Assembly (NCBI RefSeq): GCF_002775205.1
Contig: NC_036447.1
Coordinates: forward strand, 29,696,245 to 29,760,244
Length of the DNA stretch: 64,000 nucleotides
Reading direction: 5' to 3'
Origin: Xiphophorus maculatus
Taxonomy: Eukaryota > Chordata > Actinopteri > Cyprinodontiformes > Poeciliidae
Part shown: positions 32,514-45,200 of the stretch, one piece after another
How positions within the stretch are numbered: the stretch's first letter is position 1
Layout of the letters: every line of letters starts with the position of its first letter
Translations under genes and position numbers: made by a program
The notes under the pieces: generated by a model
Told to the model about the DNA's origin: nothing
Database searches by the model: none
What the model saw: only the letters and a program-made list of their open reading frames with translations

Positions 32514-34638
32514 TCCTACCAGCCGGAACCCGGAGCCTCCGTCTGTTTGGGTTTCAGTGACGCTTCAAGTTTGCGGAAGTTGCTGTTTCCCCTCGTGACT
32601 TTGGACTGGGCCATTTTCAAGGAGGGTAACAGACACGCGTAATAAATAAGTTAAATATCTCGCGTTGTTGTAGAATGAAATCGTTTTCGAACAAAAGTTC
32701 CATGTCCTTTTCTTGTAAAAATAAAATAAAATAAATCAAAAACAACAAAAAAAGAAGAAATAAAACCAAGTCCCATAATCTTATCAACTCCCTCCCCTCA
32801 TATTTTTATCTCAGTTGTCCGTCCCATATGGAAATGAAAGTAGACCACAGAGCCACTCGTGTTGTAGATAACGTTCAGGTCTGCATGTGACTCCTGCTTC
32901 TTCTGTTGAAATAGTGACCAGACGTGTTTGTTAACCACAGATTTGCTCCACCGAGTCTCTTTACTTTGGTTTTGTATCAGATAAGAGAGACGTACAGGAG
33001 GGGAAAGCACGGACACAGTGAGCAAGCGACATGGCAACGGCCCCATTCATTTCTGGGTTTTTTTTTTTTTACTTTGTTGAAAAGAGATCATTCAGTCTCC
33101 TGATGACCCAAACCCAACTGGTACACTATTAAAATGTTCTTTAGCTATTAACTCATGAATGGCTGAGAATTTTCTTCAGCTCAATCTGAACCATTTCTGT
33201 TTTTAACCTCTTTAAGGAACTTATTACTTGCTCTTCACAGACACACACACTTCACAATGGATGTGTCTGGTGAGGACCTGAGTCCGAGACTGATGAAATC
33301 AAAACGAGATGAAAAGCAGACTAATGTATTTTTAATCCCTGACCGATCAGTAATAATAACCAATCTCTGTGGAAGAAATGATCCAAGATAACCTAAACAT
33401 TTATCTAATTCAAAACAATCAATAGAAAAATCTCATGGTCGTGTGAATAAGGCTTTAGCTTTATTAAAAAAGATAACTTTGAAATGAGTACAATTTGCAA
33501 AGAAAATGAATAATGGATTCAGAAGGAATATGAAAAGTTTTGTGATCTGACAAGTTGTGGACTCATTCTGGTGCAGTGAGAAAAGCTTTGAGACAAAGAG
33601 GACATCAGAATGTAATGAATGACCAGGTTTTCCCATCCAAGGACTTTTATCTTCCCTGATGATGCCGGTTTATTAGAACAGGTTTCACGGAGCTCAGACT
33701 GTGACCTTACAACCACAAACTTCTATTTTACTTTTATATGACCAACACTAGGCGTGGATGAACAATAAGACACGTTCAAAATGTTTATAAAACCTAAAGT
33801 GGGCTTCAGGTAACTCTGTCGATGTGTTGCAATGGTCTAGTCAAAGTTCCGACTGAAATTCCATGTCAAGACATGAAAATCACTAGTAGATTGCAGAGGT
33901 GTGAATACTTCTGTTGCATCTGCACACACTCCTGACTTACTCAGGGTTCTCCTAACTCTCCTACTTCATCTATGAAGCAATAAACAGTTTGGAACTAAAA
34001 CCGCTCCGACTTCTTTATGCATGTAGAAATAATCCAGGGCCTTTGGGTAAACCAGTCCAGATAAACACAGTATTTACAAGCTCAATATATGAAACAGAAT
34101 ATGAAACATTAAATTCTCCTCTGATGGTTTGCTCCAGGCTTCCTGAGCGTCTGCAGACAGTCAGCTCTTCAAACGTTTAGGATTTCCTACAGTAAAACAC
34201 ATTTTTGCTGCTTTCTAATTCTAATTAGGATTATGCCTCTTATTACATTATGTACAGCTTCCATGTGCTACAGTTAATTTGTTGCACCAATGACTTTGTG
34301 TATTCCAAATAATAAATCCCAGCTCTGAGATAAACTTCTTTGTGCTGCTGTGTTTCCCCTCCTCTTACTGCGCCGCTTTACGTGACATAGTTCATCATAA
34401 AAATAATCGATGCAGCACATAGCTTAAAGCCAAACTGATTGATTTTGTGATAAATCTCACACTGTGAACACACTGTGATCTCTGTACTGTTATTCTAGTT
34501 ACTGCAGGGCGACGTGGACACACACCGGTTAATTATTTACACTAAAAGGCCAAATGGGTCACCTGAAAGTCACAGCTCATCATGAAATGTGGGCATGTGG
34601 TAGTCCAAGCAATAAAGTCATATTAAACCAGTAAAAGG
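32514..34638. other. asah1 promoter side and asah1-frg1 intergenic DNA
   Basis: The asah1 5' UTR and promoter should lie in the first few hundred bases above 32513, a modestly CpG-containing stretch. No protein gene is supported. A degraded Tc1-like transposase piece occupies about 33700-33935. The rest shows nothing recognisable. Confidence 0.5.
33700..33935 (+). mobile_element. Degraded Tc1-like transposase 3' fragment
   Basis: The run gttgcaatggtctagtcaaa, ccatgtcaagacatgaaaat resembles the Tc1 transposase segment encoding WPSQSPDLN...LWQDLK, with stops and gaps. A similar relic is at 49640-49810. Confidence 0.5.
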
Positions 34639-34644
34639 TTTATT
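34639..34644 (-). terminator. frg1: frg1 poly(A) signal
   Basis: AATAAA on the minus strand (plus TTTATT), about 110 nt beyond the frg1 stop codon. Confidence 0.6.
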
Positions 34645-34753
34645 TTTAAAATATAAAAACAACCAAACAAAAAACAAAACAGCCACATCACATGACCACA
34701 CCTGGACAACAGGCAGGACTTTAAAAAGGACACGGTAGAAATCCTCCCCGTCT

Positions 34754-37700
34754 TCATTTGCAGTATCTGTCTGCTTTCATTTTGCTTCTCCTGCAAGCAA
34801 ACGAACAAAACAACATTTAACCTCAAACTCTAAATACGTCACTTTAGCTTCACATTTTTACTACGTCCACAATATGTATGTAGAAATACTATTTGTATTC
34901 AACTATGCAAGAAAAAGTAACATTTCTATTTTGGAATATGTTCATTAATCAAATATTTTTAATGTCGACGTAGAGAATTTTTTTGGGAAGTGGAAGTTGA
35001 ATAGTTTTTGCCATTTCTTATTTAAAATTACAAAGTCAAATGTATTTTCAGTTATATATGAAACGCTATTTGATATTTGCCAAGAGTAGAAAAAAAAAAA
35101 TATCTGAAAAATCAAACTTTTTTCCTCCCCATACTTATTCAAACGTAGAAAATGATGAAATAAACTCCCAGAGTGTTTGGGAACACCCGTGTGTTACTTC
35201 GGTTTTCATACCTGTCCAGCAGAGCTTCGTGAAACTTCCCGTCCACCCTGGCCTTCTTTAGCGTCGATGCGTCGTCTTCGTTAACCCTCAGCCGTCTGTC
35301 CTGGAAACTCTGAAATTTCTTCCTGTAAGACAGAGAATAAAAATACCTCAGCTCTACGCGAGGAGTAACCAGAAGAACGGGGTGTTCTTGATTTCATTAG
35401 CACTTAAAAAACAACAACATTCAGACAGCGAAGAAGACGATCCGCCGTGCACCATGTGGTGTTATAACTCGAGCAGCGCGTTGGCTAGAAATAATTAGGC
35501 TGTTAGGTTACGCTGAAAGATCTGGAACGGAGCTGGAAAACGACCCGGGGCCTTTCTGAGTCTGAACGTGCTCCTGACAGTTCGTTTGTCTCGTCTCAGC
35601 CGGTGTTTTATGATGACCAGACTGCACTCCATCCTGAAAGGCGTCTCACGCGCTAAACACTACATCACCACGCAGGGCTCAGGGGCAGCCATTATCAACA
35701 TGTCAGCATGATGAGTCCATTTTCCTCACATTCATCTACAACAAATAACAGAGTGGAAACACAATCTAAAGCATGCCAACCAAAGAGAGAAAAAGAAATA
35801 AATAAAAGGCTGCCTCAGACATGTTGTTTGCAACTTTAATAGGCTGCAGGAAAAACAAAAAACCCCCAAAGCCCCAGTGAAATGTGGCGTTCCTCGCGCT
35901 CTCATCACACTAACTGCAGACCATCAATAGCACCTCTGAGCGACGGCGCTGATGAGAAGGCGTCGTCTCATTCAAGCGTGTGGTTTTACTGTCAAACTCC
36001 TGCCGGAGCAGACGGACACGATGGGAAAACAAAGGAATCTGAATAAAAAGCTTCAGCGGCGCCGACTTCAGAGGCCAAAAGGTTTCTCTGTTCAGGCTAG
36101 AAAAAATTAATATCAGAGCGCAGCGAAAACATCCAGACACCATTACACGTCCGATACAGGTAGCACTTAGGACAAGCTGCACAGCAGTGTGGATTTAATG
36201 ACACGCATAAAAGATGACAAACAAAACCATCATCAGAACAAAAACTGTTTAACTCGATGTAACAGTTGGGGAAGACAATTCTAGGACATCTGTGACATTT
36301 CCTTACTTCAGCTCCTTCTAACATGATCTAAATGACTCTGTTGCTCTTTGCTGAGAACTTTGTGTTAAAGGGGCAGAATCATGTGTTTTCCAGCCACACA
36401 GTGTCAATTTAAAGCATGATGAAGTAACTATGTTAACTTCGCTTGTTTAAAAAATGCATTATATAGTAAATATGACTGAGTTCATAATTTAATGCCTTGA
36501 AATTGGGTCTCTGTCTCTTTAAGAAACTCCAGCTCTTTCTGAAACTCCGCCTTAAGGAAGTCGTCACAACAAGTCTCCTCTATTAACTCTTTAACAAAAT
36601 TTCTACCAGCGTTGCACTGAGAAGTATCTCCTGTGATGAGCTCAGCAGATGAACAGTTCCAGAAGCGGGTTGCTGATTGCTGCTGGCTAGTCTGAAGGAG
36701 CTGAGTGTGGGAGTCAGAGGAGGGTTGCTCTGTGAGGTGGAAGCTCAGAAACTATCTGAGAGGTGGAGGTGCGTCTTGAAGGCGGAGCTAGCTCCACCCA
36801 GGTGTCTTGCACAACTGAATGGTTGCCGTGGCGATTAAAGGATTTCTCAAACATGCATGATAGAATCAAGGCAACACTCCAGATAGTTTTGATGAGGGTA
36901 ATAACATTATAACATGAAAATGTTATTCCCTCATGACATCATGTTTAATATATGAACTGCAAAAAAAAAAAGTTTTAATCTGCATATTTTTTTAACAACT
37001 CTCTCATTACTTCTTGTTTCCATTGCCCCCTTTCAATCAAACTTTATTTGTGTTGCAATTTTTATACAACATTGTGCAAAAATTGGTGCTTTGCAAGATT
37101 TGAGAAATAAAACAGCTCAGACACACAAAGCAGAATAAAAAGCTCTAAACATTTGAACGTGTCAATGTAGTCATGACAACTATTGCTCTAGAGGAAACAA
37201 GTTTCTCCATTTTTTTTTTTACTTTTTATTGTGTAGAAAATTTTGCCACCTTATTGTGCTTTATTTGAAACAAACAGCAGATACAAAACAGCGACTATGG
37301 CATAAATAAAAAACAAATAATGCAAGTTTACTTTTAAAAACCCTTTAAAGCCTGTGTAGCTCTGCATTCTGCACCCTGTCCTTACTGTAACTTGTCCAAA
37401 TCATCTCAGCCATGACCCTTCAACTTTGTCTTCAAACTTCTCAACATGAGCCGTCTCTTAGCAAATTCAGCTGAAAAGCCCAAATGAAAACCCAAAGTAC
37501 AATTAACAATGAATCTGGACTTTTAATGTGGTTTAGCATCAACCTCTGTTGCCCACTTCCATTTATGCTAATTGACTATTTGAATTCCATTATTAAATTG
37601 AATGATGCCATTTTTCTTTTCAATTCTTGTGAAAATCAAACAGGTTTAAGTCTGCTTGAACCAAAAGTCTTAGACCTTTAGACCTTTACAAATATCGGGC

Positions 37701-40700
37701 TTTGACAGTGTTTGTAAATTATTGCACTGCCTGATCCATTTGGTCAGAACTCTGACTGAAGAATACACCAGACCCAGCAGATCGCCACGGTGATTCAAAT
37801 GAGGACGTTCAAATGTGTTTTCAGTGCTTTTAGTTGAGTTCTGCCACATAACGTGAGCAGACTGCCATGTAAAGCTCTCCACACCAAACTAATGGTGTCA
37901 CGGCTGGTAATAGTGGCATGCAGCAGCTGGTGTTCACTCAGCAGTGTGCAGTGAAGAAGGAGAAATGTTGACCATAGGCAGCTCCTATATGGAAAGCTAT
38001 ATTTATATTTATTATATGACATTGAAAGCAGGCCTAATTTTTGCCAACTGTCTGTTTGGTTTGCCATACTTGCTCTGTGATGTCTGAGGGAGATTAATAC
38101 CAGGAACCACTACTACAAACAAGCACCACCTAGTGTTCAATTAGCATCACAACAGGTGAGTAAGTGTCCAACATGTTTTATTTTTTTATGTTCACAAGTG
38201 GTTTGGGTCTCTACTTATTTTATTTGACATAAAAACCTGTAACAATACAATACTGCTTAACTGGTAAAATAAGGGAGAAAAAATCAGTTCCTCACAATGG
38301 CTAGATCTACTTACACATCAGATATCAATGGAGCAACAATCAGCAATACGTAAAAACCAACTCGAACATTTCAATAAAATATACTCCATGGTTTTAGATG
38401 ACATTTCATTGCCGGTGAGTTAATACCATGGCGGAAGCCAAGACCAGGAGAGAGGAGGGAAATGAGAGAGCCAAATAATAAGACTCATTGTGTTTCATCC
38501 TTATCCGTTATTTATTTATTCTTTGTTCTGGCATTTGCTTTTATTTATTTATTCTCTTTTTATTTGCCTTCTTTTTTCCCTCTCTCTTCTCCACTTTTCC
38601 CCAAAATATCTGTGACGCTAGATTAATTAATTAAAGAACAGAAAAATATTTCAAATGACAAAATAACTTAAAATATTGGTAAATTAGGAAAGGTTTTTTT
38701 TTAGAAGAAAAAAGCATATCCTAATTTATGTTAATCAATTTCGTTTTTGTTGTGACACCAACTGACTATGTTCTGTGTGTTGCCTTTGTTTTGAATGTAT
38801 TCTTTTTAATATATGCTTCCTTGTTTGTGGTTTTTTTTTGTTTAGTTATTTGATTTCTGTTGGCGTTATTCGTTCTATTATCTGGTTAATTATTTTCTAC
38901 ATCAATACCCCTTTTTGCTTTTTGTCACTCTATAATATTTGTTGTATATACACATGCTGATGAATAATAAATATATTTTTTTAATTCTCCTTTAAGAAAT
39001 TACGTAACAGCAACACTTCATTTGAAGGGGTGTGCAGAAGACTGATATGACACCATCATAAACATGACATAGCATCTGTTATGAACATGAAGGAGTCTTT
39101 ATGAATGTCTGACTGTTGTTATGAAGGGTCATTCTGTAAATAATGACATTTATTTACTGAATAGTAGCCTTAAAAGTTGCATTAAAAATGTCAAATTTGC
39201 CTTAAAGTGTCACTACTTACCAAATAACGCAGAGTTGGCACTTTTAATGAGCTTTTAATGCAACTTTGCACTAAAAGTGTCCTTATTTACCCAATGACAC
39301 TTCATGGCAACAGTTACAAACTTCTTCTGATTCATAATGGGTGTTGTGTTATATTTATGACAGTGTCATATCAGTCTTATGAACAACCCCTTCAAATAAA
39401 GTGTCACCCATAAGAAACTGCTCTAATTATAAAGTAAAGAGCTTTTGATTTTTGAGTTTTTTGTTGTGCACACTGCAGGCTGCAGAGTCAATAAGATACT
39501 GATGTAACATGCTCACTGCTGTTGCATAAATGAGTAATATCCATTGAAACAGTGGTGATAACTTACACATAATTGACCTCACAGGATTTCACGTTCCCTC
39601 TGTCCTCATCCGCAAGCTCATCTTTGTGCTTGACTTCCCGTTCTGTGCTGGTCCGGATCTACTCATTGGGCCGAGGAGAACACACAAAGAGAGAAGGAGA
39701 ACGTCAACTACCAACACCTTGACCTCCCTCCGTGAGGAGGCGAACATTTCCCCTCCTCTGTTGAACCGGTCAAGTTCCTGCAGAGACCGCAAACGTGCAA
39801 AAACAGTCTGAGGACCAACACGAATCCTCAGAGAAAGAGAGGCAGGCGACCCGTCACCTTCAGCATCTCGGCGTCCCCCGCTGTCTTGCTGTTGGCCACG
39901 ATGTCTCCATCATCACTGTAGGAGATGAAACAGCCATTTGCAGCCAGCAGAGCCATTTTACCCTGAGGGAAGGAAGAGAAACAAAAACAAAACAAAAAAA
40001 CACATTAAACACAATTGCAGTGAGACGGGTTGTTGTGACAGAGAAACAAAAAAAAAAAAAACAGATCTTTGATGTAAAACACGAGTGAAGATTGAAGGTT
40101 TTAACAAGCCATGGAGGAGGACAGGGTGATTGGTTATCACCACAGCTAATTTTTACCTGTCATCCGTCTGGGCAAGGAATAAAATAACAAAAACACATCC
40201 AAAAATCAAATGCTCCTAACATATCTGGATGTGAAAACCTGAAAGACAGAAAAGTTTCTGAAACTTTATCTTTAAATAAGTTATTCCGACTTTCATTCCA
40301 TCTGTTTTTTTTTTTTTTTTACTCCTGGTGAAGATGTGTAAAAAGCTCTTAAACAAACCAATCTTTCATAGGAGCATCATCCCACACAGAACCAAATCCA
40401 ACCTAGAAGTTAAATATGTTCAATCAATGAGGAGAAAAAAAAATCTCACATTAAGATTATTATTTCTGAAAAAAAAAGAAAGAAAAGGAATGTTTTTTGG
40501 GTATTTCAGCAGGGAAATCCGCTTTCTTTTAACTCGGCTCCAAAAAGTGAGCCGTCTATAGGAGACGTGGAGGTTAGCTGAGGAGAGCCTGAGAGAAGAA
40601 GCAGGTTTCTGGATAATTTAGAGGAAATGCGCCAAAGTCCTCTGACTGAATGCTCCAACTGTCAGAAATGCAACAAAAACAACAATTAATATTTGTCTTA

Positions 40701-42173
40701 AGAGGTGCTAACAATTAGCACCACAGACAAGTTTAATGAAATTACTGAAAACATTATATGGAAACACCATAAGTTTTTTTCGACATTCGCTGAATATCAA
40801 CAAAGTTCTGTGCACATTTGTAACGGAATCGCAGCTACCGAGTACATTTCTCTTTTTTGACTTTTATTCCGACTTTATCCAGTGACAGTTTTACTCGAAA
40901 CAAACTTCAAACAAATTCTTTTAACTCTGTGAAATACAGAAAAGGATTTCAGAACAAAGTTCTTGTTGTCATTTCTGGAAAAAAAAAAAAAAAACATTTC
41001 TAGAGCGACAAAAACAAGAAACAGTTGAAACTGTACACCTGCCTTTTTATTAAGGCAAATGTTTGAGAGGCTTTTTGGATCCATGATTTGTTCTTTTCTA
41101 CAAAAATCCGATAAATATGCATCTGGAAAATATTGCATGTTTACTAGTTTTGCTGAGCAGGTACAAAGAAAACAATTTCCACTAAGACGATTTTATGTTC
41201 TTAACTTAGAAATAAAAGTCCATTGAATATTTCCAACTTGCAGTGTTTGGTCCACAATGCAAAAAAAAGTTTTTGATACCTTTCTCCTCAAGAAGAAAAA
41301 CAAAAAAACACTGAATTCCACTAACAGGTAGAGCTCTGTCATCGTCTTTACACCCTGATCTTCATATAATCTCAGCTATTCATATAATTTCTTGCTAATA
41401 TTCAAAATAAAATAATTGATTAGATAATAAAGCCACACTGTGAACTAAATGGCTGCAAATGATTAGAAAATGAACATGAGTCCCCTCAGTGTCGGCTGGA
41501 AGACATAATGATAATGAAGGCAATTAGAAATGAAGCTGTTTTTGTAAGAATGACGATGCCTTCAGGTGAGTCTGGATATCAGCAACATCCAGGCTCCAGT
41601 TGAGCCCAAACAGGGCTCCAAAGCAGTTAACGTTTAAAAGTAGTGAGTCAATTCAAAACCTACAGCGGCGACCAAAACAAGTAGAACAGGAAAAGTAAAC
41701 ACTATAAGGTCTCACATTTTTAGTTGTTTTTCAAGGTTTGGACAAAAAAAAAAAAAAAAAAAAAAACAGTCTTGAGAATTTAAATGAGAGTCCGCTCAGA
41801 GTAAATCAACGTGAGAAACGATTTTAGGTTTACTCACGTCCTGGAAGACGGGCTCCCACTGTTCTCTTGAGCCAATGGCGTCGGAGCGCCCCATCACCAA
41901 ACCATCAGAGTTGATGCCCAGGTACTTTCCATATCCAGATTTAAACGCAATCCTTCAACAAGACAAATAACAAATCATTTTCTGCTGACTTTGGTTCCCT
42001 CTCTCCTAGAAAGAGTTTGAAACAAAAGTATCATAAAGAGCGATAAAAAAAAGGGCAGCAATCAGAAACTGCTTGGAAACCTACTGGCCTCCACACAGAA
42101 ACAAACAAGTCTTTAAAAAAAGAAGGAAAAGTTATGAATAGAATGGAGTTATGAATTCAAAGTGTTACAAAGA

Positions 42174-42228
<55 letters not shown>

Positions 42229-45200
42229 CCTCACCGTGTGTCTGACAGTTTAATGGCGGTAAGCTGCTCTGGTGGGTCCGGGCCCTCGTCATCTGAAACG
42301 TCACACACATTTTAAGGCTTCACACTCATTTCTGATAAACGTCTACATACATCAAGTTTATACTTCTGGCGTGATAACAGTACTTCCTAAGATGAACACC
42401 ATCAACTCTGTTACTTTCCATTGTACAGCTCAACAAGCAGGTTTATTGCAAAATTTCCACTTTAAAATGCCAGAGTTTACCAGACTACTGCTGTCAGTTT
42501 TAGGTCAGGCGCTGTGGCTACTCTAAACAATACAGCCATAGACCAGAATGTTCCTTTTAAATTAACATTAATGTTTGAACTGAGTTCATTAATTAAGCCT
42601 GGGCAGCAAAAGTGCTGTGAAGGTCTAATATAGCTTTTTTAAAGCCTTAACATATTTAGAAGATCAAAAGCTATCTAAATAAAAATTAAATTTTATTTAA
42701 ACATAAAATTTTATGTAATCCTTTCCTCTCTCTTTTTGCTTTAATGCATCTTTCTGCTACATTAAAGTGTGTAGGTGTGGTCAAGCTTCAAAATCTGACC
42801 ATTTTCCATAAAACATTAGGGTAGAATAACTTCCACACACAATTTCATAGCGGTTCTGTGTGACATAACCGAATAGTAATAAACACAATATGCTCACAAT
42901 TTAGTGACATCACCTTAACCACGCCACCTGACTTATTTCACTAGTGGTTTTCTTTCTCAAACTGGAAGGTCGGATTTAGGCTGAACGTGTAAGACTTGCA
43001 GCTGGACTCGTACTGACATGGACTGATGGTGAATTAAAAGACTCGTCAAACGCACCCCCTAGTGGATATGTGCGGGAATGGCGACAGGTGGCGGTGTCGG
43101 AGCTCCGCCGTCGCCAGGATTCCGGTGCGGTGCTGAGCTTGCAGATATAAATTTTTAATTATTCCCTGAGATTTCTCAGTTTTTCCAACGCAGCTGTGGA
43201 TGAGGAGATTCCCCCGGACGCATTATTCACGTCTGGTGTGGTTTGATTAAAACGTCTCATAAAATCTAGAATGGAAATGCTAATTATCTTCATAATCTTG
43301 TAGAGACTGTGACCACGTTTTTGAGTGGCTCTGTGGCCTTTCCTTCTACACTGGAAGCTTTTGGTCCCATTCATCTCATCCAAATGGGCTTATATGCATG
43401 CAGAGACCGAAGGCTCACTGAGGGAATTGGATGTTCCTGCTGAGCATGGGCAGAATTAATTGTGTGCCGGGTGTTTTTCAGGGCAGACTGATTCAATGAG
43501 CCGTACTCTGTCAGAAGTGCCTGCAGGTAGATGGAGGTGATATCTTTGAATTAGCTCTGGACTTCTCTTCAACTCAGCTCCTATCAGGCGTTTCACCTGG
43601 CATCTGACTTCGCCTCCACTTTAGCTCCTTTGTTGCTTAAGCCAGAAGACAACTTTATTCCCACAAAACTCTCTAGGCAGAAAACCCAGACCAGGTTTTC
43701 ACTTTTTTTGTGGAAAAACTGGACAGCTGGTGGTATTTCAATCCGATTGACAGATTCAATTATTCTAACTTTTATTATCCACATTTTACTCAACTCATCA
43801 AGGCTCTATAATCGTTGCATAATGACTTGGCGCTTTCAGCTCTGTACTTTATTTTCCCTCCACATTGATTACTAGAGAATATACATTTCAATAAGTTCAA
43901 AATGTATTTTACAATTCAAGGCTGGTTGTAAAGAATATTTTATTCATCAATTGTTAATATCTTTTTTCCCTGCATGGACTACAAGTGTTTTCTTCATAAG
44001 GTCATATTCTATGGTGATATGTAGATTATATCTATACAAAATATGAAACATAAAAAGGCACAAATGTGGTAAAAAAAAAAAATTAAACAAACTGATATGA
44101 CTAATTAATTCACATATTCACGTGTTAAAAACACTAAACAGTAAAAACCAGGAAATATTTGTCAGTTATTAAACCCTACAGTAAAAGTTGTCGTTTTTCT
44201 GGCAAGATTTTATTTTTGTTTTAGAAAAGTCCTTCAAACGTGTTTTAAACTAAATGTAATAAATTCTCACATTTAAATGGTAAATGGACTGAACTTCTAT
44301 AGCGATTTTCCAGTCATTTTGACCACTCAAAGCGCTTTACACTAGAGTCACATTCACCCAGTCGCACTCACAAACACACACACATTTATACACCGATACG
44401 CAGATCGGTAGGCAATTTGGGGTTAAGTGCCTTGCCCAGAGGCACATCGACATGTGGCAGGAGGAAGCTGGAATCGAACCTACAACCTTCCGATCGCAAG
44501 ACGACTACTCTACCACAGTCGCCCAGTGGTTTAAAGTGGTCTTTAAACATACATTAATTGAAATGAACCACTTGATTACACCGTGTTCCAAATTATTATG
44601 CAAATTAGATTAATGTGTCATAAAGATAAACTTTTTTGTTATGCTATTAAATGTATAGATGGTATTGTGTGTCAGGGCTCTTTGAATCACTGTAATTAAT
44701 TTCAGAGAGCTGGTTGATTAGTTTGTCTGGTGAACTCAATTAAAGGAAATCTACTTAAGAAGGATGTTCCATATTATTAAACAGGCCACAGGTTTCAAGC
44801 AATATGGAAAAGAGAAAGAATCTGTCTGCTGATGAAAGTCATCAGACAGTGTAGTGCCGTATGACAAGATATGAAAACATTAGATATTTAATGAAAACTT
44901 AGACATCAAGGTCAAACAGATCATCTGCATGTAGAATTGAAAAACTTACAATTTTAAATATACTGCTCAAAAAAATAAAGGGAACACTTAAACAACACAA
45001 TATAACTTCAAGTAAATCAAACTTCTGTGAAATCAAACTGTCCACTTAGGAAGCAACACTGATTGACAATCAATTTCACCTGCTGTTGTGCAAATGGAAC
45101 TTTGTACAGAACAAAGTATTCAATGAGAATATTTCTTTGATTCAGATCTAGGATGTGTTATTTGAGTGTTCCCTTTATTTTTTTGAGCAGTGTATAATAG

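Noticed and set aside
39589..39792. Open frames on both strands around frg1 exon 7
   Set aside because: The true exon on the minus strand is 39658-39567 in another frame ([20 protein letters not shown]), matching FRG1.
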